From NCBI RefSeq assembly GCF_002899945.2, contig NZ_PPEG02000003.1, positions 558,001 through 622,000 on the forward strand: DNA of 64,000 nucleotides, in the 5' to 3' direction. This DNA comes from Chryseobacterium viscerum (GTDB lineage: Bacteria; Bacteroidota; Bacteroidia; Flavobacteriales; Weeksellaceae). The position numbers and the translations under genes were made by a program. The notes beneath the pieces are model-generated. The model was not told where the DNA came from and made no database searches. It saw nothing but the letters and a program-made list of their open reading frames with translations. Numbering within the stretch: the first letter of the stretch is position 1; each line of letters opens with the position of its first letter. Of the stretch, positions 16,683-25,430 are shown piece by piece.

Positions 16683-17342
16683 CTATTTTGAGTAGTCTCG
16701 TCTCCCAAAAATGGCAGATCCAACCCTCACAGAATTAGCCCCGCACTCAATGGCTACCGGGAAATCATCACTCATTCCCATTGATAAGGTATTCAATGTT
16801 TTTAGTTGATTTAATTCATCAAAAAGACCCTTCAGTATTAAAAACTCATTTCTTACCTGCTGTTCATCATCCGTGAATGTTGCCATTCCCATTAAGCCGG
16901 TAATTTCAATATTGGGAAATTTACCTTCAGCATATTGTTGAAACAGGTCTTTAGCTTCTGAAATTTCAAGGCCAAATTTACTTTCTTCCGCCGCAATTTT
17001 TACCTGCAAAAGAACTTTAATGACTCTGTTGTGTTTTCCAGATTCCTTGTTGATTTCTGCCAATAATTTTTCAGAATCCACACTTTGTATGGTATCAATA
17101 AAAGAAGCAATGTACTTGACCTTATTGGTCTGCAAATGACCGATCAGATGCCATTGGATATCATCAGGAAGAAGAGGGGACTTCTCCATCAGTTCCTGCA
17201 CCTTATTTTCTCCAAAAACTTTTTGTCCCAGATCATACACTTCCTGAACGGCAGAAGCCGGATGTGTTTTCGAAACAGCAACCAGCTGAACGCCGGATGG
17301 CAACTGATCTTTTATAGCGATGTAATTTTCTTTAATACTCAT
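16683..17342 (-). CDS. YggS/PROSC-family PLP homeostasis protein
   Basis: This 219-residue protein has the alanine-racemase-N fold. VQLVAVSKTHPASAVQEVYD carries the PLP-binding lysine (AVSKT), and GENKVQELMEK, WHLIGHLQTNK and MGMSDDFPVAIECGA are family hallmarks. It binds pyridoxal phosphate without known catalysis and keeps vitamin B6 and amino-acid pools balanced. It is full length. It lies upstream of the response regulator on the same strand, possibly co-transcribed, although that pairing is not a known functional link. Confidence 0.93.
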   Translation of the reverse strand: MSIKENYIAIKDQLPSGVQLVAVSKTHPASAVQEVYDLGQKVFGENKVQELMEKSPLLPDDIQWHLIGHLQTNKVKYIASFIDTIQSVDSEKLLAEINKESGKHNRVIKVLLQVKIAAEESKFGLEISEAKDLFQQYAEGKFPNIEITGLMGMATFTDDEQQVRNEFLILKGLFDELNQLKTLNTLSMGMSDDFPVAIECGANSVRVGSAIFGRRDYSK

Positions 17343-17432
17343 AGATGCAAATTTCCGAAAATTCCCCGAAGGTTCAAAGCTCAGGGGATTAAAGTTTAAG
17401 GTTGTGGAGTCTGGATTTTCCAGCCAGATGTT

Positions 17433-18296
17433 TTAATTCAAAACTTCATTGATCTTAGGATACTGAGAGATTTTTCTGAAAACAAACCTGTTCCTTTTCT
17501 GCAATTTTTCAATAAACATATCCAGCTCGTTGATAGAATCTGCATCTCTTAGATATTGGTCGTGGGTAAGGAAAACAAGATGTCTTGACGTTTTTTCAAG
17601 GTCGTTAAAGAAAATACTGTCTACTTTCTTGATCATCGCTTCATGGCTTCCTTTTAAAGTCATTTTTTGGGAAGGTCTCCATTCAAGATCCCAGCCGATC
17701 ACTTTATAACCTGCTTTTTTAAGACCGTCTGCTGAGGCCGTGGAGCTTTTGATATCGGTTACGTTAATATTATTGAGTCTCCAGATATTTCTTCCCGGAG
17801 TTCTTGCTATTTTATCTGAAAGCTTCAGGCTGTCTTTGGCGATATCAAAATCATGAACTACAGCATCAGCATTTTTATAAAAATCGGTGTATTTGTTGTG
17901 GGCATGAGTAAAGCTGTGATTCGCCAGCTCTATCAGTGGATTTTGCTTCAGAAGCAGTAAGTCATCTTTCTGTTTCTTGCTTCCATAGGCGTGTTTTCCC
18001 ACCAAAAAGGCAGTTGCACAAACATTTCTTTTGTCAAGGATTTTTAAAAGATTTTCGGTTCCCTGATTGGGACCATCATCGAAGGTAAGGTAGATCACTC
18101 TTTTATCCGGGTCTACATTTTCATCATCCATTTTAGGAACTATTTCTGCGGCAGGATGTTCTTGTGAATTGACGACGGGGTCATTCACCTCATTCTTGAA
18201 ATTACAGCTGTTCAATAAAACTGAAGTTGCACTCACCAATGCAAACACCCCGAGAAAAGTCGCATTTTTTGACTTTCCTGCAAAAATTTTTTTCAT
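17433..18296 (-). CDS. Polysaccharide deacetylase (NodB) lipoprotein
   Basis: The 287-residue protein has an N-terminal lipoprotein signal ending LLNSC, with Cys31 as the lipid site, then a NodB domain with TFDDGP (Asp73, Asp74) and the metal pair His127 and His131 in NHSFTHAH. Carbohydrate esterase family 4 enzymes remove N- or O-acetyl groups from peptidoglycan, chitin or exopolysaccharide. As a lipoprotein it should act at the cell envelope. It is transcribed from its own start with a 305-bp gap upstream and the YggS gene 90 bp downstream on the same strand. Confidence 0.9.
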   Translation of the reverse strand: MKKIFAGKSKNATFLGVFALVSATSVLLNSCNFKNEVNDPVVNSQEHPAAEIVPKMDDENVDPDKRVIYLTFDDGPNQGTENLLKILDKRNVCATAFLVGKHAYGSKKQKDDLLLLKQNPLIELANHSFTHAHNKYTDFYKNADAVVHDFDIAKDSLKLSDKIARTPGRNIWRLNNINVTDIKSSTASADGLKKAGYKVIGWDLEWRPSQKMTLKGSHEAMIKKVDSIFFNDLEKTSRHLVFLTHDQYLRDADSINELDMFIEKLQKRNRFVFRKISQYPKINEVLN

Positions 18297-18601
18297 AAAG
18301 ATAATGGAATTTTAAATTGTTAAAAATCGTTAAAAATAACAATTGAAAGTTAACAAATTATATGCCATGCTGTACACTTATTTTTCTTTTTAAGCTTATT
18401 TTAAGAACTTTATTGTAAGGCAATTTTCCTTTTAAACCCCAATTGTAAATGTATGTTTTTCTTTTCTTTAAATTTTAACATTTATAAATGTGAAACCAAT
18501 AGTCTTTCTCTATTTATGTTGAATTAAAAATATTTTCATAGAGTGGGGAATTATTTTTATTTTAACAAAAATTAGAAAATTGGAAAAGAAGATAACCGGT
18601 T
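18297..18601. other. Gene-free AT-rich gap
   Basis: This 305-bp interval lies upstream of the deacetylase and downstream of the DUF72 gene, both on the minus strand. It is very AT-rich and presumably holds the deacetylase promoter. No reading frame, clear hairpin, repeat or -7 consensus of good quality was identified. Confidence 0.5.
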
Positions 18602-19330
18602 CTATTCTAAAATACTTTTTAAATACAAGGCATTTCGAATAGCAGCGGTTCCCCATGTATTATTGAAAAAAATAAAAAGGGTCTGTTTATGATTCTTAAT
18701 TTTTTCAGCGAGCTCATTCATGAAATTTTCGCTGTATTCTGATTTGTAAAGCATGGGTTTTCCATGAAGTCTGTAATAGAGGGTTTGGGGATGATTGATG
18801 ATGATGTCTTCAGGAAGATCACCCGGAAAACTGACACCGGAAAAAACAATATTATGGGCTTTTAAAAGATCAAAAACTTCTTTTTGCCACCATGAGCGGT
18901 GACGGAATTCAATCACATTCAGAAAAGCATGATCCATACTATTGATAATACGTTCTGTATTTTCTGGCGTGTTTTTAAAGGAAGGGGGAAATTGGTATAG
19001 AAATCCGGATAGCTTCTCTTTCAGATTGCTTTGAATATGATTGCAGAATACTGCGATTTCTTCTTTAGAATTTTCAAGTCGGTTTTCGTGAGTGATGGAT
19101 TTTGGAATTTTAATAAAGAACCTGAATGCCTCAGGTGTTTCATCGTACCACTTCTGAAGTGTTTTTGCTGTAGGTTTCCTGTAAAAGGTAGAATTGATCT
19201 CTACTGCGTTGAAAGTTTTTGAATATAAAGAAAGAAAGTCTTTACCAGGTGTATTTTCAGGATATAAAGACCCTTTCCAGTCGTTATTATAAAATCCTGA
19301 ACATCCTATGTAAAGACTTCCTTTTTTCAT
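18602..19330 (-). CDS. DUF72 (YecE-like) protein
   Basis: The 242-residue TIM-barrel-like protein of the DUF72 family has the conserved start YIGCSGFYNNDWKGSLYP and the motifs NAVEINSTFYR, FIKIPKSITHE, EFRHRSWW and YYRLHGK. Its biochemical role is unknown. It begins 4 bp after the copper ATPase stop codon on the same strand, so the two are probably co-transcribed. Whether this links the family to metal resistance is unclear and may be chance. Confidence 0.9.
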   Translation of the reverse strand: MKKGSLYIGCSGFYNNDWKGSLYPENTPGKDFLSLYSKTFNAVEINSTFYRKPTAKTLQKWYDETPEAFRFFIKIPKSITHENRLENSKEEIAVFCNHIQSNLKEKLSGFLYQFPPSFKNTPENTERIINSMDHAFLNVIEFRHRSWWQKEVFDLLKAHNIVFSGVSFPGDLPEDIIINHPQTLYYRLHGKPMLYKSEYSENFMNELAEKIKNHKQTLFIFFNNTWGTAAIRNALYLKSILE

Positions 19331-19334
19331 ACTG

Positions 19335-22190
19335 TTATTTTATATTCAGATCCACTGAGTTTAATCTCAACGAATTCAGAATCACAGATAAAGAGCTGAC
19401 GCTCATCGCCGCTGCAGCTATCATTGGTGATAAGAGAATTCCAAAGAATGGATACAATAATCCTGCCGCTACCGGAACTCCCAACACATTATAGATAAAT
19501 GCGAAGAATAAATTTTCTTTAATATTTTTGAGAAGCTTTTCACTGAGTAGTTTTGCTTTTGCCACTCCTAGAATATCTCCTTGTAATAAAGTGATTTCGG
19601 CACTTTCAATCGCTACGTCCGTTCCTGTTCCCATCGCAATTCCGATATTGGATTGGGCAAGAGCAGGGGAGTCGTTGATCCCATCTCCGGTCATAGCAAC
19701 GATTTTACCTTGCTGCTGTAGTTTTTTTACTTCATTCAGTTTATCCTCAGGAAGGCAATTGGCTTTGAAATGTTTGATTCCTAATTCATCGGCTACAGCT
19801 TTGGCGGTATGCTCGTTATCACCGGTCATCATGATTACATCGATACCTTCGCTCATCAGCTGTTTCACTGCTTTTTTAGAGCTTTCTTTGATTTTATCTG
19901 TAAAGCTTATGAAGCCAAGCACCTGCTGATCCTGTGCGATATAAGAAATCGTGTGGGCTTTTGACTGTACTTCTATCGCTTTTTGTTTTAAAGTCTCCGG
20001 AATCTGGATCTGATGGGTCGTCAACAGGTTTTCATTTCCTAAATAGGTGGTTTTACCATTAATGTTTCCTTTTATTCCTTTTCCAGAAATGTTTTCAAAC
20101 TGATCTACTTTTTCTACGGTTATATTTTCTTCTTTTGCTCTCTTTATAACGGCATTGGAAAGCGGATGTTCGGAATTTTGATTCAATGAAAAGGCCAGTT
20201 TTAAAATCTGATTCTTATATTCATGATCTACCGTTTCAATATATTCTACGGAAGGTTTTCCTTCTGTTAAAGTTCCTGTTTTATCAGTGATTAAAATATT
20301 TACTTTATGCATCTGCTCAAGAGCTTCAGCATTTTTGATCAGGATTCCGTTTTTAGCACCTTTCCCGATTCCTACCATTAATGACATTGGAGTCGCCAGT
20401 CCAAGGGCACAAGGACATGCGACGATTAAGACCGCAACAGCATTTACGAAAGCAAATAAGCTTCTTTTTCCTTCCGGTCCGAAAAACTGCCATAGAATAA
20501 AAGTAAGCACAGCAATAAGGATGACCACAGGAACAAATACTTTTGAAACCTTATCTGTCAGCTTCTGGATAGGAGCTTTGCTTCGGCTGGCTTCATTCAC
20601 CATTTTAATGATCTGTGAAAGCAATGTTTCATCACCTACTTTTTCCGCTTTCATGATGAATACCTGATTACCATTTATCGTTCCCGAAGAGACCTTGTCA
20701 TCTACACTTTTTTCAACAGGGATCGGCTCTCCGGTAATCATACTTTCATCTACTATAGAATTTCCTTCCGTAATTTTTCCATCTACCGGAATTTTTTCAC
20801 CGGGTTTTACCTTTAGTAAGTCTCCTATTTTTACCTGAGAAAGCAGAACTCTTTTTTCTTCACCATTTACCATGAGATTGGCTTCATCGGGGGAAAGGTT
20901 CATTAATTCTTTGATGGCATTTCCAGTTTTTTTATGGGCTGCAGCTTCCATTAACTGACCTAAGATAACAAGGGTTAAAATCACACAGACCGCTTCAAAA
21001 TACAACGGAATTTCATGATTATGACCACGGATCTCATGCGGAATAATATCAGGGAAAATTAAAGCTGCAATACTGAAGATAAATGCTGCTGCTACGCCTA
21101 AAACAATAAGGCTGAACATATTAAGATTCCATGTTTTAAAAGAAACCCATCCTCTTTTTAATAAGAACCAGCCGGAATAAAACATCACCGGAAGAGTCAG
21201 AGCAAGTTCAATGAACCCCTGAATCTGATGTGAGAAAGGGAAATTGATAAACATTCCTCCCATGGAAAGAATAAAAACAGGAATAGTAAATGCTAATGAA
21301 GCAATGAACTTTCTCTTTAATATAGTATAGGTTTCATCTTCATCATCATCACTGCTGTCAGGCATTCTTACGAGATCCATCCCACAGATCGGGCAGTCTC
21401 CCGGTTCGTCACGGATGATTTCCGGATGCATCGGACAGGTATATTTTGCCACTTTCTTTTCCGGATATTTTACAAGGTCCATTCCGCAAACGGGACATCC
21501 TACATTAGAATCATAGGTTTTATCCCCTTCACAATACATGGGGCAATAGTATCTGCCAGCCATTTCATCAGTCACTTTTGGAGCCTCATGATGATGGCCG
21601 TGATGCTCATGATGAGAATGGGAATGAGAGTGATGTGAGTCTGCTTTTTGTGCAAGCTCTTCAGTAATCGGCTCCAGGTCCATATGGCAAACCGGGCATT
21701 CTCCTTTTTCATCATATACCTTATCACCCTCGCAAAACATTGGACAGTAGTATTTTCCGATACTGTCTTTAAAATTTTCAGGAAGATTGGTTGCTGAATA
21801 AGTTGGTTTATGATTAGGATCTTTGGCCAGTTTTTCTTCAATAGGTACGAGGTACATTTTACAGACAGGACATCTTTCACCCTGTTTGAAATATACTTTA
21901 TCTCCTTCGCATTCCATTGGACAATAGTATACTGAAGACGGAGATACCCGGTCCTGAGGTTTTACAAAACCTTTCTCAGGATTATTGGGATCTTCAAGTC
22001 TGTATTTTCCTATTTCCGCCAAAGCATCATTTAAAACTGAAAGTTTCACTCCATGATCAGAAGTGATTGTTGCGGTATTGTTTTCCAGATTTACATCGGC
22101 TTTAACACCATCAATACTGTTCAGTTGATTGGATATCTTTTTCTGGCAGCCGGAACAGGTCATTCCGAGTATTTTATACTGTTGGTCCAT
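19335..22190 (-). CDS. copA: Copper-type heavy-metal P1B ATPase with HMA and four HMBD metal-binding motifs
   Basis: The 951-residue inner-membrane exporter starts with an HMA domain (GMTCSGC, Cys12 and Cys15). It continues with four heavy-metal-binding CPM..CPVC.M.L modules at about 88-116, 147-174, 213-240 and 249-275, and a His-rich stretch near 186-201. The P-type core follows: CPC at 592-594, phosphorylated Asp636 in DKTGTLTEG, and the ATP-domain motif GDGINDSP. The CPC motif and HMA domain indicate Cu(I) or Ag(I) export. The ATG at 22190 begins [12 protein letters not shown]; an upstream in-frame TTG is less likely. The DUF72 gene follows by 4 bp, and the metal-sensing AraC fusion gene lies 208 bp upstream. 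Confidence 0.93.
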   Translation of the reverse strand: MDQQYKILGMTCSGCQKKISNQLNSIDGVKADVNLENNTATITSDHGVKLSVLNDALAEIGKYRLEDPNNPEKGFVKPQDRVSPSSVYYCPMECEGDKVYFKQGERCPVCKMYLVPIEEKLAKDPNHKPTYSATNLPENFKDSIGKYYCPMFCEGDKVYDEKGECPVCHMDLEPITEELAQKADSHHSHSHSHHEHHGHHHEAPKVTDEMAGRYYCPMYCEGDKTYDSNVGCPVCGMDLVKYPEKKVAKYTCPMHPEIIRDEPGDCPICGMDLVRMPDSSDDDEDETYTILKRKFIASLAFTIPVFILSMGGMFINFPFSHQIQGFIELALTLPVMFYSGWFLLKRGWVSFKTWNLNMFSLIVLGVAAAFIFSIAALIFPDIIPHEIRGHNHEIPLYFEAVCVILTLVILGQLMEAAAHKKTGNAIKELMNLSPDEANLMVNGEEKRVLLSQVKIGDLLKVKPGEKIPVDGKITEGNSIVDESMITGEPIPVEKSVDDKVSSGTINGNQVFIMKAEKVGDETLLSQIIKMVNEASRSKAPIQKLTDKVSKVFVPVVILIAVLTFILWQFFGPEGKRSLFAFVNAVAVLIVACPCALGLATPMSLMVGIGKGAKNGILIKNAEALEQMHKVNILITDKTGTLTEGKPSVEYIETVDHEYKNQILKLAFSLNQNSEHPLSNAVIKRAKEENITVEKVDQFENISGKGIKGNINGKTTYLGNENLLTTHQIQIPETLKQKAIEVQSKAHTISYIAQDQQVLGFISFTDKIKESSKKAVKQLMSEGIDVIMMTGDNEHTAKAVADELGIKHFKANCLPEDKLNEVKKLQQQGKIVAMTGDGINDSPALAQSNIGIAMGTGTDVAIESAEITLLQGDILGVAKAKLLSEKLLKNIKENLFFAFIYNVLGVPVAAGLLYPFFGILLSPMIAAAAMSVSSLSVILNSLRLNSVDLNIK

Positions 22191-22398
22191 GATTCTTAAA
22201 TTTATAGTACAAATTTCCAAAATGGAATTCTAAGGCTGTTATAAATTTAAGGATAATAGTTATAAAATTAGGAGAGGGAGAGGTTGGAGGGTGGGAGATT
22301 GGGAGGTGGGAGAGTTTGAGTGTATTAGGGTGAGGAGTAAAATGTTTGTGTTTTAATTACATGAAAAATTCCCAGTACTCAAACTCTCAAGGATATTA
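22191..22398. promoter_or_regulatory. copA upstream region: candidate operator, G-rich tract and inverted repeat
   Basis: Near the copA start the plus strand reads TTTCCAAAATGGAA, giving a dyad TTCCA-AAA-TGGAA at 22215-22227. It overlaps a minus-strand GAAATTTG that could serve as a weak -7 box. The plus strand also has four GGG runs at 22289-22310 with loops of 1, 5 and 4 nt, a canonical G-quadruplex pattern in an AT-rich genome. An 11-bp perfect inverted repeat (GAGAGTTTGAG at 22310-22320, CTCAAACTCTC at 22378-22388) bounds the distal part. The operator assignment to the neighbouring AraC fusion is inference. Confidence 0.45.
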
Positions 22399-22959
22399 TT
22401 AAAGATTGTCAAGTGCTTTGCGGTTGTGCTCTTTCAATTTTTTGAACTCAGTGGGAGTAAACCCGGTTACATTCCTGAATTGCGAAGAGAGATGCTGAAC
22501 ACTTTTGTAGCCAAGCTTTCCTGCAATTTCGGTAAGATTGAATTCATTATACAGAAGAAGTTCTTTTACCTTTTCAATTTTCTGAAGGATGAAGAACTGT
22601 TCTAATGTAATATTTTCATTTTGTGAAAACGTTTTTGAAAGAGCGCTGTAATCCTTATGAAGTTTTGAACTTAAAAATTCTGATAGCAGAAAATCTTCAG
22701 AAACATCAAGCTCGCTAACCTTTACAATGATTAGATTTTTAATTTTTTCAACAAGTTGATGAGCAGAATCCATGATTCTTTCAAAACCTGTATCCAACAG
22801 TTGTTTTTCTATGATCTGCATTGTATCAGGGGATATTTCAGAATCGGTTTCTATTTCACCTAATACGGCAACGTTTATCTTTACATCTGCATCACGGAAA
22901 ATGTTTTCCACTGCCGCAATGCATCTGTTGCAGACCATATTTTTTATGAAAATTTTCAT
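22399..22959 (-). CDS. HMA-like/AraC fusion metalloregulator
   Basis: The 186-residue protein joins an N-terminal heavy-metal-associated-like domain (MKIFIKNMVCNRCIAAVENIF, with an MxCxxC site, residues 8-13) to a C-terminal AraC-type double helix-turn-helix (LTEIAGKLGYKSVQHLSSQFRN and TGFTPTEFKK). The design suggests direct copper or related metal sensing. It is next to the copper ATPase and overlaps the upstream thioesterase gene by 4 nt. The HMA part resembles CopZ-like chaperones but is divergent. It is likely to control copA through the gap at 22191-22398, which is inference. Confidence 0.88.
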   Translation of the reverse strand: MKIFIKNMVCNRCIAAVENIFRDADVKINVAVLGEIETDSEISPDTMQIIEKQLLDTGFERIMDSAHQLVEKIKNLIIVKVSELDVSEDFLLSEFLSSKLHKDYSALSKTFSQNENITLEQFFILQKIEKVKELLLYNEFNLTEIAGKLGYKSVQHLSSQFRNVTGFTPTEFKKLKEHNRKALDNL

Positions 22960-23351
22960 AGGTTTCCGTTTAACCTGTCTTTTACAAATTCGATCTGGGT
23001 TTTTCCATGAGGAGCAGGGTTACCTTCTGCATCAAGGTTTACCATTACAATTTTATCTACGGTAATAATGGTTTGATGGGTCATTTTGTTTCGTACATCA
23101 CACCTTAAAGCAATAGAGGAAGATCCGAAATGGGTAGCTTCAATTCCTATTTCTATAATGTCTCCCTGTTTGGCAGAGCTGACAAAGTTAATTTCAGAGA
23201 TAAATTTCGTTACCACTTTTGTGTTTTCCAACTGGATGATAGCATAAAGGGCTGCTTCTTCATCGATCCATTGAAGGAGTCTTCCTCCGAAAAGTGAATG
23301 GTTTGGGTTTAGATCTTCGGGTTTTACCCATTTTCTGGTATGGTAGTTCAT
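22956..23351 (-). CDS. Hotdog-fold acyl-CoA thioesterase (YciA-like)
   Basis: This 131-residue single hotdog domain contains NHSLFGGRLLQWIDEEAALYA, with the conserved Gly-Gly and Asp/Glu active-site region, and FGSSSIALRCDV. YciA-type enzymes hydrolyse medium- to long-chain acyl-CoA in the cytoplasm. It is the first gene of a short operon, and its stop codon overlaps the start of the AraC fusion gene by 4 nt (ATGA). A perfect -7 box, TAAATTTG on the minus strand, lies at 23371-23378 about 20 bp before the start. Confidence 0.88.
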   Translation of the reverse strand: MNYHTRKWVKPEDLNPNHSLFGGRLLQWIDEEAALYAIIQLENTKVVTKFISEINFVSSAKQGDIIEIGIEATHFGSSSIALRCDVRNKMTHQTIITVDKIVMVNLDAEGNPAPHGKTQIEFVKDRLNGNL

Positions 23352-23370
23352 GTCTTTTTAATTTGCAGTA

Positions 23371-23378
23371 CAAATTTA
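23371..23378 (-). promoter_or_regulatory. -7 box of the thioesterase/AraC-fusion operon
   Basis: The minus strand reads TAAATTTG, an exact TAnnTTTG match, 19 bp before the thioesterase ATG at 23351. The following bases GTACT are shared with the sequence after the weak -7 candidate of copA. Confidence 0.5.
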
Positions 23379-23447
23379 GTGTTAAAAGCTGATCTTTTCA
23401 AAAGAATAGCATTTATTGATCCGAAAAGGATGATTCATTTTCTCAAT

Positions 23448-23855
23448 CATTTTCTTTTGGAACACATGGCTTTTGTTTTGGCTTCAGAAGTATCATTGAG
23501 CCATGTTTGATATTCCTTGTTGTCTATGGTAAACAGAGCTATTTTTTCCCTTCCTATTATAATAAATTCTAGATTTGTATTTTAAAGCTAAAAGAGAACA
23601 GAGGAGGTATGTCTGACCATTGGAAAAGAATTTTTCACTTTCTTTGTGTTTTTCATTATCTGAAATATCATATTTAATAACATAATATTCAAAAATAATA
23701 TCGTCTGATGAATATTAATACAGATTTTATGAGTTTTTCATAGTGAAGACCGGTAATCGTCTTCAAGGTGTTATTGCCTGAGAAAATGGGCTGTTTTCAG
23801 CTGCTTCAATAATGGTATTGGCATAATGGATAGTATGCTGTTTATGTTTTTTATG
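23448..23855 (-). pseudogene. Probable decayed gene in several frames
   Basis: The minus strand carries protein-like segments interrupted by stops and frame changes. From upstream to downstream these are KQHTIHYANTIIEAAENSPF, then DDIIFEYYVIKYDISDNEKH, then KIALFTIDNKEYQTWLNDTS, which ends at a TGA at 23448. No single ATG-initiated frame links them. The family is not recognised. The reading rests only on amino-acid plausibility, so it could be chance. Confidence 0.3.
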
Positions 23856-24118
23856 ATTTTATTTGAAATATTAAATAATTTTAACTAAACCATTTATTTG
23901 GATTTATTTAATTGATAATCAGGTGTTTATAGTTGTTTTTGAAGACTTTCTACTGCTTCGATTCAACATAATGTGAGAAATATGTAAAAAAAGCTTGGAT
24001 TTGATTATTTTAATTGTATCTTGCATACGTTTATATTTGGAATCAATATTTGTTCATTAATTTATGTTGCTTTTCTTTTATATACCAAATTTTTATTAAT
24101 TTTTTAATTTATTTTAAA
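23856..24118 (+). promoter_or_regulatory. Upstream region of the RRM gene
   Basis: AT-rich sequence with no gene. TTG at 23995-23997 and TATCTTGC at 24017-24024, 19 bp apart, resemble a Bacteroidota promoter. They would leave an untranslated leader of roughly 90 nt before the RRM start, which is long for this genome and might be a cold-shock-type leader; that is speculative. Confidence 0.3.
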
Positions 24119-24481
24119 ATGAACATTTTTGTTTCAAACATCAATTACGCAACTAAAGAGTATGAGTTGCACGATCTATTCGCAGAATTTGGTGATGTAT
24201 CATCAGCTAAAATCGTTACAGACAGAGAAACTGGTCGTTCCAGAGGTTTCGGTTTTGTAGAGATGGGTGATGAAGAAGGACAGCAGGCTATTGAAGCTCT
24301 TAACCAGAAAGAATTCAACGGAAAAGCTCTAAACGTATCTGAAGCTAAGCCAAGAGAAGAAAAACCAAGAAGAAGCTTCGACAACAACAGAGGTGGAGGT
24401 TACGGCGGAGGTAACAACAATAGAGGCGGAGGCTATGGCGGTGGTAACAACAACCGTAGCGGAGGCGGAAATCGTTGGTAA
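24119..24481 (+). CDS. Glycine-rich RRM RNA-binding protein
   Basis: The 120-residue protein has a single N-terminal RRM (residues 1-77) with RNP2 IFVSNI and RNP1 RGFGFVEM, then a charged linker and an RGG/GYGGGNNN-repeat tail ending in GNRW. Such small RRM proteins bind single-stranded RNA and in bacteria are associated with cold response; the tail may add weak RNA contacts or self-association. The ATG at 24119 is chosen because it begins the RRM directly, though the frame is open further upstream. A strong terminator follows. Confidence 0.92.
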   Translation: MNIFVSNINYATKEYELHDLFAEFGDVSSAKIVTDRETGRSRGFGFVEMGDEEGQQAIEALNQKEFNGKALNVSEAKPREEKPRRSFDNNRGGGYGGGNNNRGGGYGGGNNNRSGGGNRW

Positions 24482-24488
24482 AAAATAT

Positions 24489-24517
24489 GAAGCGGCTTTT
24501 AAGCCGCTTTTTTTATG
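24489..24517 (+). terminator. Terminator of the RRM gene
   Basis: The GC-rich stem AGCGGC / GCCGCT within AAGCGGCTTTTAAGCCGCTT is followed by seven T's. Confidence 0.85.
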
Positions 24518-24620
24518 GAATTTAATTTCCAGTCAATCATTTAATTAGAGTTAGGATTGAAATATTGAGGTGTTTTGGCATAATTTTAGAAAATTATCAA
24601 TCAATCGAAAAATAATTATA

Positions 24621-25364
24621 ATGAAAAAACATTTATTAGCATTAATGATGGTGTTTGGTGGATTATTAATCAATGCACAAAACATTTACACTGGGCAGAC
24701 AATAGAACAAAACAGAAAATATTGGGCGAATAACAACCGATATTATCTGATTTTCCAAAATGATGGTAACCTGGTTTTATACAATAGAGCCGGTGCTTCA
24801 ATCTGGGATTCAAAAACAGCCAACAGAGGAGTGAAGGCAATCTTTCAGGAAGATGGTAATCTTGTAGTGTATACACCAGGAAATGGAGTCGCTTTCAGTA
24901 CCAGTACCAACGGAAGAAGAGCTGATAAATTGACGATTCAGGATGATGGTAACCTTGTCGTTTACAATGGATCTAATGCTTTGTGGGCTTCAAAAAACGG
25001 AAGTGGAAACAATAATGACTATGGACGTGGTAACGGTTCTGTAGATACCGGACATAGATTCCGAAAAGGTGAAAAACTTTTCTCTTCTAACCGTAACTAT
25101 TATCTACTTTTCCAAAATGATGGGAATCTTGTTTTGTCAAATAATAATGGTGACCCGATCTGGGGAACAGGTACAGATAATAAAGGAAGCAGAGCAGAAT
25201 TTCAGAATGATGGAAATCTGGTAATTTATGATTCTTACAACAAATCTGTATGGAGTTCTAATACTTCCAGAAGAGGAGGTACTAAACTTACTGTACAAGA
25301 TGATGGAAATTTAGTAATCTATGGAAACTATTCTCCAGTCTGGAGTTCAGGGACTCAGAGATAA
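24621..25364 (+). CDS. Secreted bulb-type (mannose-binding) lectin, two domains
   Basis: The 247-residue protein has a signal peptide (KKHLLALMMVFGGLLINAQ) and six copies of the bulb-lectin sugar-binding motif: FQNDGNLVLY, FQEDGNLVVY, IQDDGNLVVY, FQNDGNLVLS, FQNDGNLVIY and VQDDGNLVIY. Three motifs per beta-prism give two B_lectin domains, separated by a Gly/Asn-rich linker (GSGNNNDYGRGNGS). Motif four has Ser in place of the terminal Tyr. It likely binds mannose-type glycans outside the cell. No T9SS sorting domain is present, so it should remain periplasmic or leave by another route. It is flanked by terminators and stands alone. Confidence 0.9.
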   Translation: MKKHLLALMMVFGGLLINAQNIYTGQTIEQNRKYWANNNRYYLIFQNDGNLVLYNRAGASIWDSKTANRGVKAIFQEDGNLVVYTPGNGVAFSTSTNGRRADKLTIQDDGNLVVYNGSNALWASKNGSGNNNDYGRGNGSVDTGHRFRKGEKLFSSNRNYYLLFQNDGNLVLSNNNGDPIWGTGTDNKGSRAEFQNDGNLVIYDSYNKSVWSSNTSRRGGTKLTVQDDGNLVIYGNYSPVWSSGTQR

Positions 25365-25393
25365 GAGAAACTTATATTTCTAAAAAAAATAAA

Positions 25394-25422
25394 AAAAGAC
25401 TGTCCTTGTGGCAGTCTTTTTT
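25394..25422 (+). terminator. Terminator of the lectin gene
   Basis: The stem AAAAGACTG / CAGTCTTTT with a 9-nt loop is followed by T's. The left A-run means it may also serve the convergent DUF4153 operon. Confidence 0.75.
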
Positions 25423-25430
25423 ATGATATA

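Noticed and set aside
24750..25340. Regularly spaced short repeats, checked as a CRISPR-like array
   Set aside because: They are in frame and encode the six lectin motifs. The repeats vary in DNA sequence and lie inside a secreted protein gene. No cas gene is present.
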